A DNA stretch of 64,000 bases from Sinotaia quadrata (lineage: Eukaryota > Mollusca > Gastropoda > Architaenioglossa > Viviparidae): assembly GCA_028829895.1 (NCBI GenBank), contig CM054180.1, positions 91,513,135 through 91,577,134 of the forward strand, written 5' to 3'. Numbering within the stretch: the first letter of the stretch is position 1; every line of letters starts with the position of its first letter. Below are positions 12,601 through 27,600 of this stretch, piece after piece. Under the pieces are notes generated by a model. That model did not search any database. It worked only from the letters and a program-made list of their open reading frames with translations, and was not told the origin of the DNA. The position numbers were made by a program, and so were the translations under genes.

Positions 12601-15600
12601 GATCGTCGCCCCATAGAAATCTTGTGGTTTGTATCGGCATTTGTAGATGGGTTAGTGTGCCAGCTGAAATAGATCTGAGCTAATCAGCATTAATACGAGT
12701 CACCCCAAGCAGCATACGACAATTGCAAACACAAAGATTGCTCACAAAATCAAAAAAATCTGCGGGGTGTACGTGTAGTTCGTTTTTACAAAAAGCTAAC
12801 CAGTATTCAAATTAAATTCGCGTGTCATTGTGTGTGTGTGTGTGTTTCACTCACACTCACCCCAGAAGCGGCAATAGACCTTTCATCTTCATGATGTTCT
12901 CGGTCTTGATTTGGAATAATATTCAAAATTTATAACTTACATCCAAAGTTTCTCCATTCAAAGCTGAACAAAATGATATAAGCCATGAGGTAAAAGAATG
13001 CAAGGGAAATAAATAATTTAATAATATATAAGCATATGTGTGCATAGTCTCAGAAAAGATCTACAAGTACTGTAACTCTTAAGACTAAATCGGATTTATA
13101 TTTTACCACTAAATGTACAGTGTACTTCCTAAATTTATATAAGACATTATAACAAAGATGCAAAATCTCAATGCTCAGCCAAATGACAGAGTAAAATAGT
13201 GATGTTTCTATCTCCCTTGTGTGATAATGGAATATCTGCTGTAATTACTCTGTAAATCTATTTAATTATTCATTCACATGTACAGTGTACTTCCTAAATT
13301 TATATAAGACATTATAACAAAGATGCAAAATCTCAATGCTCAGCCAAATGACAGAGTAAAATAGTGATGTTTCTATCTCCCTTGTGTGATAATGGAATAT
13401 CTGCTGTAATTACTCTGTAAATCTATTTAATTATTCATTCACATTCTTTGATTTTTGTCTTATCCTAGGTGTTTCAAGAGTTACAATTAGCATTTCCCAG
13501 GATTTTTCTAAAGATAAAAAAACCTCTGCTGTTAGGGTTAGTGAAGAAATCAATTGTTATCTCGAAAGCTTCTGCTATTATTTACTCATAAAATATGAAA
13601 GATACTAGCTAGTATTTTTATATCAAACAGATATTTTAACACTAAAGAAGGTGAATGCACAATGTTACAAATTGTAAAAGTGTGTTTGTTCATAATCAAC
13701 TTATTATAGTTAACTAGCTAATTTTTTTTTTTTTAAATGAAAACACTCTATTTCTGAAAATCAAATTGTGTCACTATTATAGCTCTTTAAGACATTTATA
13801 AAGCAAACACTGCACCTGTTGATATACTTTTCAGTCAATTTAATCTTATATCACATTACAAATTGAGAATGTTGGAAAAGCAAAAGACATAGCCTGTTTA
13901 CATTTTTGAAGATGTTTGGAGTAGCAAAAAATGCAGTTTATTTACATACTTTTTCAAGAGCCAATTTATCTTCTTGATAGCCAGCAATCAGTTTGTCTCT
14001 ATAAACTTCAAAGTCTGCTTTTTGCTCCGCCAATTTTTGGGACAGCACTGAAATTATAAAAATTAAGTTCAATAAAGGCAGAAACTCATGAAACTATTTT
14101 TTGTTTATCTTATTTATATGACTATAAATACTTGTACAATAAAAGTGATGATGGCCTGCTTCATGTCCAAGACAATTAAACGTACAGCACAACTTCAGTA
14201 AAAGGTAAAGGGAGATAAAAGTCTCAAGCAAGAAAACATAAGAAATGAGAAATGTCAGTTTCCTTCCTATACACTCTCCACATATAACATAAAATTGTCC
14301 TGAAGGGTGCCTACCATTTTTTTGACTTATAAATTGAGGAAAGAAATTACAGTACAATATTCCATAAGTGCTCTAGCATGTGCATGCACATATGCACTTG
14401 CGTGCACATGCACATCCACACACAAGGATTGGCTATCCCAACTTGTGAAGTAGTCAGAAATTCACCTTCATCATGAGGTCTACTATTAAATAAATACTTT
14501 TGAACATTATTTTTTGCATATTCTCCTTACTAATGAAGGGCTTAAAACATTTTTCACAAGTAGAAATCAATATCTCAATAAATTTCCTGGAACTTTTTAC
14601 ACAGGTTATGAGGTATATTTATCAATGAATATTCTTGACCTTTCAGAACCTCACAATAAGTGTCACTGAGCACAAACAGCACCAACTGTTCAAGAGTATC
14701 ATGAAGTATCATTCATTAAGTACAACAGATCCCTTTTCTGATCATTCTGTGTGAATGCATCAAATTAAAAATAATCTACTAGTCTTTCAAAACACTAATG
14801 AGTAAAAGCACTGACAAAATAAAATCGTTGAAAGCACCCCAAAGCTAGTGCTGTGACTAGCGAAATTCATGAGAAACAAAATATTTTTTCTAACTAGAAG
14901 CTTTATATTATTAAAAAAAGTAATTGTACTATTAAAACCACATGATTTAAAACCTCGTTCAGCATACTTTTAAAATGTATTAATATTGAGCTTTTGTTTC
15001 ATATTTTGTAAAATTTAAAATTAGTATGACAATTTTGATGTGTTGTAAGCCCTTCCAAGTGCATGCCATTTTGGATTATGTGCTAATCACTCACAGTGAT
15101 CGATTTGTACATTAGATTCCATCTTTTTCTTTCATTTTTTTTCAATTCTTGAACTAAGTCATTGTGATGTTTTGCCGAGAGGCAAGATATTAATTCTCCA
15201 CCACCATGGGCTCCCTGTAATCTTAGTCTAACCACAAAACACACCTTCTGACTGGTCACAGGTGTTGGAAAGAAGGAAGATAGGATAGAAGAGTGATAGT
15301 CAAGAATAAAAGCTCTGAGCTCCCTGTTAAGTGATGTGGACAGCCAGGAATATCAAATACGGGTGATAAACTACAATATATAATGTGCAAATAAGTCACG
15401 CCAACACAAGTGATCTAAGTATAACAATAAAATATATATTTAAAAGAGAAGTAAAATAGAACTTGTGGTTAAATATGATATATCATAAATTGTACAATAG
15501 ATAATTAGAGTATATAGCATTCATAATTTATAATCATGATATATCATAAATTATACAGTAGATAATTAGAGTTTATAGCATTCATAATTTATAATCATGA

Positions 15601-18600
15601 CCATCTAAGTTTAGTAAAAGTTATTGTGCTCCAAAGCCTATGAAGAAGTTATGAGTGCTGTTGTAGTTATTGAAGCTATATATGAGAGAAGCTGAAGTTG
15701 GTTGATTGTATGGCCCACTTATCTCAGTATGGTGCTTAACACTGTCATCTAGGAGTGGCAAATGTAGTCTTGTCGAAGTGGTCTCTGGCCCATGGTCCGT
15801 TCTACTTTGGCATTGCCTTCTCGGCTCAGCATTCATCGAGGGTCAACATCAAAGATAAAGTGCTGATCTGCCAGTAAAAGCACATGGACGTAAGAGTTTG
15901 TCCAAATGTTCCCGACAGAACACTCTTATGCATATCGTATATCTTAAATGGGATGCATAAATAAATATGAGAATATAATTAATGTTAAATATTAACAAAA
16001 ATATACATACATATATTTAGACATATAAGCAAAACCACCTACCTTCAGCAGTATAATAGTCAGCAGATGGTTTCTTTCTGTTTTAATTACTCGTCAGTAA
16101 TGATAGTAGCTCATGTGATTTATGCTTTTATTGGGGCCAGGAGTCAGCATCTTGCCTCTATGGTCAGTGGCACTAAACTGCTGGTAAATAAAGATTTGAA
16201 CAGCAAATTCATTGCGCGCTGTCAAGATGTGCTCTGAATGGTCCATTTGAACTCGAGTTAAATACTAATTAGGCCACTCTTTAGCCCAGGGGTAAGGGAC
16301 AACCATCCCAGAGATAGGGTTTAGTTGTAGACTATTTTTAGCATAAGGTTAAAGTGTGGCTACATGTCATTATGTGACAACCATTTCACGAAAAATAAAC
16401 TGTCTTTCAAAACATTTTGTTTAACATCAATTACATTGTACTGGCAAAATAAAAAAAACAAACTGGAAGCTCATCATACTCATAGTGTGGTGGAATAAAT
16501 TTGCCTATCCCTATTTCTAAATTTAATTGTTATATAAATTGACAAAGTGACCCAACTTTGGGCACTCCTTATGATGGCATTTTTGTAAGTGTCAGAGTTG
16601 GAGTAAACACTTGACTTGAGAATATGCTAGAAATTGCTGATGTAATGCAAACCAGTTCCAATTGGATGAGTATTTTTTATCATCCAATGGTTAAGATTTA
16701 CTAGAATGAGACCAGTCAATGGACTGAGATCAAAAGTTTACATGCTGTAGAGAATTCTACTGTCTGATCACTTGAATTTGGTGTGGCAAAATGTCTGGTT
16801 ATGAAAGGCAGCAATTGTTCATATTTTTAACTGACATTTTTATCTGATGAATAATGTTATTGCATTTATGTATTTTGTAATTCATGTGTGTGTGTGTGTG
16901 TGTGTGAATGCTTTCTCTACAGTCGACCAATACATATTTTATTATAGGTCTAAATCTTTAGATTATATATTAGGAAAGATTTGTGTAATATAATTATGAT
17001 CGTTTCATTATATATTTGATTCTTAATACAACTCTTAGCAGTTTGAAAGTAATTTATATTAAAATGAAAGTATGAAAACAAAGAAGTTATTTTTAGAAGC
17101 TTTGCACACTAGATTTTTATTTTCGGGCTAAGTGGGCTTTGGGGAAGGCCGCCCTCATAGAATATAATGAGCACATGTGGCTGTAAAAGTGATCATAACC
17201 ACAACCACCACCTGTAAAAGTGATCGTAATCACCACCCCAAATTGAATGAAGTGTGTATCTCTTGAATGACTTGATGGCTTAATCACTTTTTGTTTGCGT
17301 ATGCATGAACCAACACTTTTGTCTATGGCCGTCTCAGCCCTGTCATGTACAGTGTCTACATGCAATAAAGAATATAAAACAACTATTGCTTGTGTTGTCA
17401 TCTCTTTTGCCATGACTGCCATCCATCATCATCAATCATCATAATTCATCACAATTATTCACGTTTATAACCCAGTTACTACCACTCTAGATCCCTATCA
17501 CTTCAAAATGACGAGCTGGTACGGCAATTGAGTGGCCAGGTTAGCTCAAGAGAATAAGAAGTGAATCATCATATTCTTTTACATGAGGAGGAAACAATGG
17601 AATTGATGTAGACAATAAACTTGTGACTTTGATAAGAAAAGTGAACAAGAAAGACAATAGCAGCTTTTGTCTATACAAGGTTACATAGAAACTATTATCA
17701 TTTATCTCTAATAACTCCATTTCTGTTCTCTGATAAGAACTATCCTTTGATTTGTATTGGCATTAAATTGTTGAATTGTATTTGTGTAATATAAAATTTA
17801 TTCAGACGTAGTTTCATGGAAATATTGATGTCAAGTAATATTTTTCATTGTATTTGTTAAAATATAGATTAAAGATGGGGATTTTTTCTCCATTAGTAAG
17901 AAGTTTTCCACCTAGGGAAATGTTGTGTGACAAAAAAGTAAATGTTTGTCTTTAACACTGTGGAAGACAGAAAATGTTTACAGTGCCTGCACATCCACCA
18001 AGCAAGGGAGACGAGTGGTGTCTGCTGGAAAATTATTAACAACATAAATTAAGATTCTCAAAACTTGTAATTGGTTATAGATGATTAATTAATTAATAAT
18101 AAGCATAACCATCAACTAAATGGCGTAGGCATCACACATAGGTAAATGATAATACATATCTTGTGTAATTTCTACATTTTAAAAAAGTTTTGGTAAGCAG
18201 TATTTGTGATAACAGCAAACAGCAATACTGTTCTATGCATTAGCTGTGGGCACTTGAAAATGAGTAAAATACAAAAACTGATGTTTATAAGCCACTTCAG
18301 TAACACTGAGATAATAGTATATATGTATTACATTAACTTATGCATATAAATTATTTTAAAAAGACATATGAAGGAATTTCATTGCAAAAATTACTTAGTG
18401 TGTCAAGTTATCCAACAATTTTAAAGTAACATGGGCACTTGTAAGGAATCTTTATTTTAATACACAGATAAAATATAAAAGTTTGCTTGTGTATTCCTCA
18501 ACATCTGTAAGTGTGAGATAGTGAAATGAGATAGTGAAACAGACAAATGACAAAAGTAACTGTTAAGTACTGTGTGCAAATTATCACACCAAATTTGAGA

Positions 18601-21600
18601 TGCTTATTCCAGTTAAAACATATCTGCGTATGTGTGAGTCATTAAAAATTAGATTTTACGCTAAATAGTAGCTGCTAAGTATTACAAATTATATACAGTA
18701 TTTGAAGTTTTAATTAGAAGACACATAAATTGGAAAAGAAATTCACATGACTGCATCTAAGTTAATAACTTGGCAGAAACTGTGATGGTAATATTTTTAA
18801 ACAGATAAAATATATCAAATCCAGTTTGTATGTATTTTTCAGTATTTGTACTAGTGAGTTTGTGGAAATACATATAACAGTACTTGTGAGGTACTGAGTG
18901 CAACATCACACACTACTTATGAGGTAGCTGTATTCAAAATATTTAGTTCTGCATGTGTATCTGTGGCAGAGTAAATTGACCCGACCTTGGGTACTGCTCA
19001 TGCTGCTATTTTTAAGTGTCAGTGTTGGAAGTAAACAACTCAGGTGGAGGATTGCTGATGCAATCCCAACCAGTTCCAACTGGATGAGTGGTTTTTATTA
19101 TCCAATGGTAATATAATAATTACTGATTGGACTTTCTAGAGAAAACACTGTTTTAAAATATATGTAATTAAGAATTAATAAGAATTATATCTAAAATACT
19201 TTAAATATACACAATTTTCAAATATGCATTTGAGTGATCAAATATTTGCTTTTATTCATTAATATATATTTATTTAGTTTTTAGAGAGAGTTAATGTATG
19301 AAAGTTATGATATATACCACAAGTACTAGTATTTCACACAACATACCCTTCATTACTCACTGTGAGCTGTGTTGAAGTATTATCTACAGAATGTCAGCCA
19401 TTGTAAATAAAATAAAAGGAGCATCACTCGGTGTCATTTGAAACATGGAATTACATGAATACAGAATACAGCACATTTTCTCTCCTAAATGTAGTCATTA
19501 GAATTTATATTTATAAATGACACAATTGTAAACAATTTATATTTATGTAGCCCCTGTTAGTTTTGGTATTTGTGTGTGTTATCATCGTGTGTGTATGTGT
19601 ACAGCCACATCCCCACACTTCTTTTGTTTTACAAGTGGGACCACGGCTGTCTGTTGTAAATTGGGTCATGACCACTCCCTTGTTTCAAATCGCATGGTAT
19701 ATTGGCACTAGCTGTGTTAGAGTGCGTGCTTTTATTGTTATATACTGTTTTAGGTGGTTAGTAATTGAAGTTGATATTTATATATTTTATTTTTAATTGA
19801 TGTATTTTATGTGATGAATAATGTTATTGTATTTGAGTATTTTGTAATTTATGTGTGTGGTGAATGCTTTTCCTAAAGCCTGCCAACACAGATTTTATTT
19901 TATTAAAGGTTTAATTCTTCAGATTATATATATGAAAAGATTTGTATATTAAAGTATAATTATAGTAGTTTCACTGTATATTTGAATTATTATGTAATTT
20001 TTAGGCATATATCTATAATTGATAGTTGAAAGTAAGTAAAGAAACAGAAGTTATTTTTAGAAGCCTTTCCACACTAGATTTCCATTTTCTGGAACCGTGG
20101 GCTCCAGGGAAGGCCGCTCCCATAGGATATAAAGAGCATGTGTGGTTTGAGTGAGAGGTGTCTACCTGCAAATAAAGACAATTTAACAGCAACCAGGCAT
20201 TGTCAAATCTGTTGTCATGACTGCCGTCCATCATCGTCGTTCGTCAGTATTGTCTCTATGTTTATGACCTGGGTACTACCACTCTGGATCTCCATCTACT
20301 TCATTTATAAATGACACAATTGTAAACAATTTATATTTATAAATGACACAATTGTAAACTGCTGCAGTTTTTTTTTTAAATGGTTTTTTTTCCCCCCTCA
20401 TTTCCTTCGTGTTTCTGCTACTTTTGACTTGAGAAATGATACTAGTCTGGTCAACATTACCAATCTGATTCAGCATCATCTATGACATGATCAACTGTCA
20501 CATCAATCTGATCAAGTGTTTTTTCTTTGAAGCTGCTTATTACACATTGTTCCATAGCAAGAAGCAAATGACTAACTTTTGCTAACTGTAAAGTATCCTC
20601 AGGAAATTGATTAAATTCTCTATGAATATGAGCATCACGACCCAAGAAAAGGTTTAAGAGTTGTGAAACAGCTGCAATGTGTTTGCAAAGCTTTTGCTGG
20701 TGATATTTTCTGGGTGTGTGGCTCAAATAATACTGCAAACCTTCTAAGACACTTATGTCCAGATATAGGTGTCTTCAGAATTAAAGAAAAGCATACAGAT
20801 TTAAGTGATATATTTGTAGTTGCTTTCTTTTTTTAAGATCTTAAATGCTTTCACACATATTTTTAGTCAACAGTATTGGAACTTTCTTTAAATGTTTTCC
20901 CATTATTTTAGCATGCATAAAGTAAGATGCAAGCTCATTCTCCAGTGGTGATAAACTTGCCATTACATCATCTGCTAGATTTTGCAGCTAAAAATTCAGT
21001 GATGCTTCACCACTTCTTTTGCGATTAAATAGGATTATATTTGCCAGTGTGATTTTTTTCCAAGATCATACTAGGAAGCCACTGAAGGTTTACAATTTTC
21101 ATTATAAATATATTTTTTAAGTTTTTTAATGTCTTCTGTTAGTGGGAGGAAATTGGCTTATTCCACTGTGCGGTGTGAAGTGCAGACAGAACTGCTGAAG
21201 ATACCAGGTTCTTCCAGTCTGCATCATACAGTTTAATAAATCCTTTGACCTTTTTTCCAGTAACTCATTTTCAGTGAGAAGTGCTTCTTTAATTAAAACA
21301 GTTGCATACTTTTTAAGAATGACCATGCTTTAATGCCAGTGATGGATTGGAAAAACTGTTTCTTAAAATATCATAACCACACAATTTCTGTACAGCAGAA
21401 ACCAAAAATGGAAATTTAGCTGGATTAATGCAGCTTTGTATATTTATGCCTGGCAAATCATGTTCTTTAGAACGCCAAAAGAAACTGAGCCACTTCTAAA
21501 ACTTTCTGGCTGATATAGAGTTGTCTGTGTTTCAAGTGACTATCCCCTTGGAATAATTTTGTCTAAATTTTACTAAAAGATCATCACTTTTGCAATTGTG

Positions 21601-24600
21601 GTAACCTGATTAAATGACATTCTGAGAAGAAATACTTTTAATTCCTTCAGTGCAAGCATTTCCCTTTAGGCAAAGCATCTGAGCATAAGAAATAACCATT
21701 CTTTCTTTCTTTGAATCTTCTCTATATTTACATACACTAATGTGTAGAGTTCAGTTCTTTGAATTGAAAAAAAAACAAGTCAAAACTCACAAGGTATGCA
21801 TCTGAAGCATTAGCCATCTCAAACAACCACCATGGAATAACTACCGCTTCCATCTTTCAAAACAGCATTGTTATGTATGTAGTTGCCCACATTTCTCATT
21901 TTCTCTAATAATAAACTTCTTCCTCTAGAACCTTTGGCTTGTGATAAAAGAGTTGCAACATCAGACTTATTCTTGTAATTTGAAATTAAATGTTCTGAAA
22001 GGTAAGTACTTTGAATTTCACAATAATCAGAAATATTTTCTTTGTCCCAAACTTTTCTTCCTTTATATTTATTTAAAGCAAATCTTACTGTAATAGTAGA
22101 AGCAACACATGAGACAGAATCTACTTCTTCAAAAAAATTTGATGGTACACTAACTCTAAGCTCTAAGAGAGAAAAAACAAAACTGTACGTATAAAACATC
22201 TGAATTTATATGAAAGAAATGCATTAAAACTGTCTGTGTATTTTAATAAATAAAACTATTAATAATATTATTAAATATACAATACTGATGATCAAGAATT
22301 ATAGCAAAACTAAAAGTAGATGATTATTTAATTCAAGTAAAATCAACAGTTATTTTTTTATTTATAATCTTTAATAAGCTGACATTGGGTTCATAAGAAT
22401 AAATCAATAGTTATGTTTTTTATTTATAATCTTTAATAAGCTGACATTAGGTTCATAAGAATAAATACATATAATCATATATTGTACAACTCATATAATC
22501 CATTTGAACCAATGTGTTTTCTTCCCACAATATTTGCAAACATTCACTTTTAAAGGAGAGGATTTACAACAGACTCAAACATTACCATATAACCTTAATT
22601 AAAAGGATGTTTTAATCATTCTAAAAGAGAAATATAATAAGTAACTGATGATGGTTAAAATTACAATTCTCCTATAAAGATTATAAAAAATATTACCTAG
22701 TTTTCTTATAGTTTGAGATAAAAACTGTAACCTATGTCTATTACACCCCCAAGTTGATTTCTGGCATATGTATTTTTATTACTATTATTTGCTTTCCTTC
22801 TTATTAATATTAATTATTATTGTGACAATAAAAGTAATGGGCATTCAATGATTTCTACTCAGGTGTAACATCTAATTGTCTATCTAATATTGTACAGTAT
22901 TAAGTACAGCATCAAAAAATAATATTTACAGTATTAAGTACAACATCAAAAAATATTTACAAACACACAAATTGTTTTATATATATAATGTATATATAAT
23001 CTTAGTACTGGTTTTAGTGCTTCTGGGGAATAAAAAAAATATTAATTAAAGTAAGAAGTATTTTTATTAATTTTAGAGAGTAGCAATCTTTGTTTTCGCA
23101 CCTTTTAGTTATTATTACAAATTAAACATATGCTATATAGTATATATACATTATTAGGACAAACAAATACTAAGCAATTTATGAGCTTGCACTCCAAAGT
23201 CAAGGAGAAAATACTTCACAACTGTTGTCTACCTCACATGGTCAGTGAAAAGTATTGCACACCACCTCATTACCCACTGAAGCTGAATACATATATGCAT
23301 TCATGCAGGAGTCAGGCACGCATGTGCACACAATGACGTACTATTACCATGGCAACCAAGTAGTCACCAAATCTCTTTTAAAGTTAAGCTTAAATGCTAA
23401 GTTTATAAATGATAAATATAAATAAAATGAAACTTAGTTATCTGGGAAGATGTAATGGCTGTAAGTTTGCACTACTAGTTTCTATAAAGCAGCTTGCATC
23501 TAAAAGACTTTCGTTAAAAATGCACCTGAAAGACTTTTGTAGGAAAACTAGCCATTCAGCTCCAGAGGACTAGCAAATGAATATACTAAACTGATTATAC
23601 AGCAGTTTATAGTAACTAATCTTTTCATTAATTACGCTCAATCAGATTATTATTCATTATTCAGTTCATCAGGTTTTTAGTTTCCGGAGTTTTATCATAC
23701 AAATTTTGCACAATATATTTATTTTACTGTGAAATTTGTGTGAATTTTCCTTCATAATTTAGCCAAATAGCTCTTTAGTTTTCCAACAGATTTTCTCCTT
23801 TTATAAATTAGCATAAAAGATATTTCTTTGGAATTTGTATTATGTCAGTAAACTTTAAAATCATTCTTTCATTTTTAACTTTTATTGATGAATGAATAAG
23901 TGATCACATTATTTCAAGGTAAAAGTGCCTCCCCAAAAATGTACTAATCTCTGAGTTTCAAAAGTCAGCAAGTATGCCTGCACAATCAAGAAAATTGGAA
24001 ATGTACATGCTAAGTAAACAAAATTAAAAATTTCAGCTAGAAAAATAGCTCACCTGTTTCATGTTGTTTGATTTGTGTCTCCAAACGTTCAATGTTACGA
24101 TTCTTATCTTTAATAAGTGCTGCCAAATCTGAGAAAAAAAATCATCAGATTTCTAACGACATCTAAATAGAGAAACATCCATTTGTAAACATATATCTTT
24201 ATCTGTCTTATATTCCTAAGAAGATTGTGAAAAAGAACAAATGCCATATTCAAAATGTCACGATAAATCTGAAAACCAGTGAAAAACACCATGAAGATTA
24301 CTTGATATTTCCTGTATTACTGAATAATAAGAAACAATTTAAAAAATTCAACATTTATGTCATCTTGTGTGAACTTTGTATATATGAACTGATTTTATTA
24401 ATTCTGAAAGTGTCTTCACAAATGTTTCATGCGTGAAGACAACTATATAATGATAATAAAAGAATGATTTACAGTTTGCTATTTTTCTATAATAAATTTT
24501 ATTAAAATGTACTTGCCAAAATTGCTTTAACAATCATTATAGTTCATAACAAAAAAATTATTATCAATATTCAATCAAATACTCATTTATAAGAGCTCAA

Positions 24601-27600
24601 CTCTCTGAAACATTTGCTCATAAGTGAAATCTAATTAACATTGGATCACATATCCATTACTTTTTATCAATAACTTCTTTCCTCACATGGAATGACAATA
24701 GACTTTTCGTCTTTTATTGTTCTCTATCTTGGTTTGTTCATGTGAGGATTTCCTCTTCTGAACTTATTTTGAAAAGGGCATTCTACTTGTTAATGTTCAT
24801 GTGGAGGTGGCTAGTTCCTTGTTTTTGTTCCTTAGGGGATTTTTTGACTGCAAAAATCTTTTTAGAGAAGGTACAGCATGTTTTGTTTCTGTAAGGAAAC
24901 TGATGAGAGGTTTTTAGATTATTTTTTCTCTTTGTAGCTGTGGATAAAGTAGTGACTGTGTGGAAAGTGGGACACAGTGAGCAGGACTTTGCACAGATTT
25001 GTGGTGTCAATGATTGTTTTTCTTTCTTCACTGTATAGTGGACAGTGCAAAAGGAATTGTATAGTGTTTCCTGTTCTATAATGGTTGCATGTCTTTGTAT
25101 GATCTGAAATCTTGTGTGTTAAAAGTGTTGAATTTAGTTTTTTAATCTGAAAGTAGCTTTGGTGTGTAAGCTGTTGTGTAAATTAAGAGGTCTTAGCATA
25201 TTTATCAATTTTATACATCTGTTTAATTTGTGCATGCATTTCTGAATTGCATATGGGAATGTGTGACTATCTGTCTTGTTTGTAACATATTTTGCCCCTT
25301 TACTGCTGTTTCATTTCCTGTTATATTCTTTTGGCTAGGTATCCATAGCAATGTGTTTTAAATTGTAGTTTTTATCTAGTTTCTCGATGTAGTATTTAAC
25401 TTTGTTCTAGAAATGTTGTTTGTGTTGCATAATGTCTGTATTGAAGAAAATGAATCAGTTAGTATTAGTATGTTTTTATTTAGGGGTAAGGATGGGGTTT
25501 TTCTACTTGTGAAAGTGCTGTTGGTGTGGCTACCAGTTCAGTGAGAATATAAGCAGAGTATAATTTGTAAGTGTATGTTTCTTGGTAATAGTGAATGGCT
25601 TCTCTAGTTCCATAAGATGTTTTGGAACCATCTGTATAAATTTTTAGAGATCTGGATAACTTGTGCATATATGTGTTCTAATATGATTTGTCATGATTGT
25701 TGTGGTTTGGTTTTTTAGGCAGTGTAATCTACTTGTAGTGGTGAAATATACAAATCTATTACTTTTACATGTAAAATTTTATAGTAGTGCATTCTCAAAG
25801 TACAGAATATCATGTCTTACAACCAGAAGTTAATGAACCAAGAAGTGATCAATTTTATATAAGACTACATTTTTTATCCAAGAATGCACATGAATTATGG
25901 GCTTTAAGGTCCATAAATTATCTCCAGTCATGAGATAAACTATCTCCTGAGTAAACTATAATCAATCTGTTGATGATCTGGTAATGAAAACTGAGGATAT
26001 ATTTGTGGAATTCCATATTTCCAAATGAGGCATAATATGCTGATCTTTCTCAAATAAAACTATTGTATCATTTTATATATAATGTCAGGATGTATTAAAT
26101 ACTATACAAAAACTGACAAATGTTAAAACCACAATTCAGTGGGGAAAATGTAGTTAGATGTATGGCATGACATAACATAAAAACTACACCATATATAAAA
26201 GTTAACATCTGAAGTGTAAGCAAAGTCTAACTTAAAAGTTAAATCAATAGAAGTCAATTTAAAAAAAAAAATTATGTGAACCAAGAAGAGAAAAGAACAT
26301 CTTTTTCTAAATCACCCTGTGAAAAATGTTTTCTTGGAGAGATTTTTAAACCCAAATCTTGTTGTTTGAAGATAATCACTGAGCTCATTCGAGGAACAGC
26401 ATTCAACTGAAGTATGTCATTGTAACAGAAACATATGACTGCCACTTCTATAAAAAAAAAGAATGAATCCATCAATCTGTGAAAAGGTATGACTAAAAAT
26501 TCCCTTTGAAATATATTATTTTTCTTGTAGTGACAAAGATGTTTGTCAGAATTTCATTCTAAAATTCATGAACATTCATATTTCTTTTTTTTCTATTAAT
26601 GAAAAATGTGTACCATAAGAATTACATTTTTAAAGTCTAATTTTAAAAAAATTATATTTATTACTATTATTACTGGATACTCACATTATTATTATTCAGG
26701 GCTGTGAATATTGTAGGAATTTAGGTCAATATTCTCTATAGATTACTTAGTGCTCTTTTCTCATTTGTTTGAGTCAGTCCTAGCAGCAAAAAAGGCCACA
26801 AACCCTTGCCCTACCAAATGAATGCTAACCATCTATCATAAAATATGCCATTTAATAATTAACAAATAGTGTTTATGTCATGAAAATTAAATTTAGTATT
26901 AATTGACATTTAATGATTATAATATTAGTTTATTTCCTAAGAAAAGAACAAAATTACATTTATAGATGTATCTGTGCTTGAACAGACCTGTAAATTAAAG
27001 TGTCTTAATTATAATAACATCAGTGTCTATAATTTGAAATTGTAGTCTGTGTATATACAAATACCATATAAAAAGCATTACCATTGGAAATGATCAGACA
27101 ATTAATATCTTGAGTGACATTTCTTTCTATAATTATTTGTCATTTATCAGCTCTTATCTCCAAATAATACTTGCTTTAGTTGTAAAATTTTATTTTTCAA
27201 ATGAGAGAGAAAGAGAAGAACAAACCAAGTTTGGTGTTTCTGGACCAGTCTAAATGTGTCAACTATATACACTTGTATTATGAGATAGTGACTTCTAAAG
27301 GGTTAATCAAGACTAACCCAGATATTATTTTTAGTAGTTATTGTCTTAGCTGTGTGGCAATAGTTTGTTCATGCCTAAGTTTGTTAATGATAAGCAGTAA
27401 ACTACTAATGTACATGGACAAAATGTAGGAAAAGACTAACTATGTAGGAGAATAACTGTGTTCTGAATGAAGAATGGGATTCAGGTCCAAATCCAAATTC
27501 ATCTGAAAAAGAAATTAGATCTACAAAAAAATATCATCACAGACTATTGATATGCACTTAGGTTTATTTGTGTGTGTGTATGAGAGATACAATTTTAAAA

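Noticed and set aside
17117..17422. 101-codon minus-strand ORF
   Set aside because: It lies across an LTR-like block with TATA and poly(A) signals on the other strand and has no protein motif.
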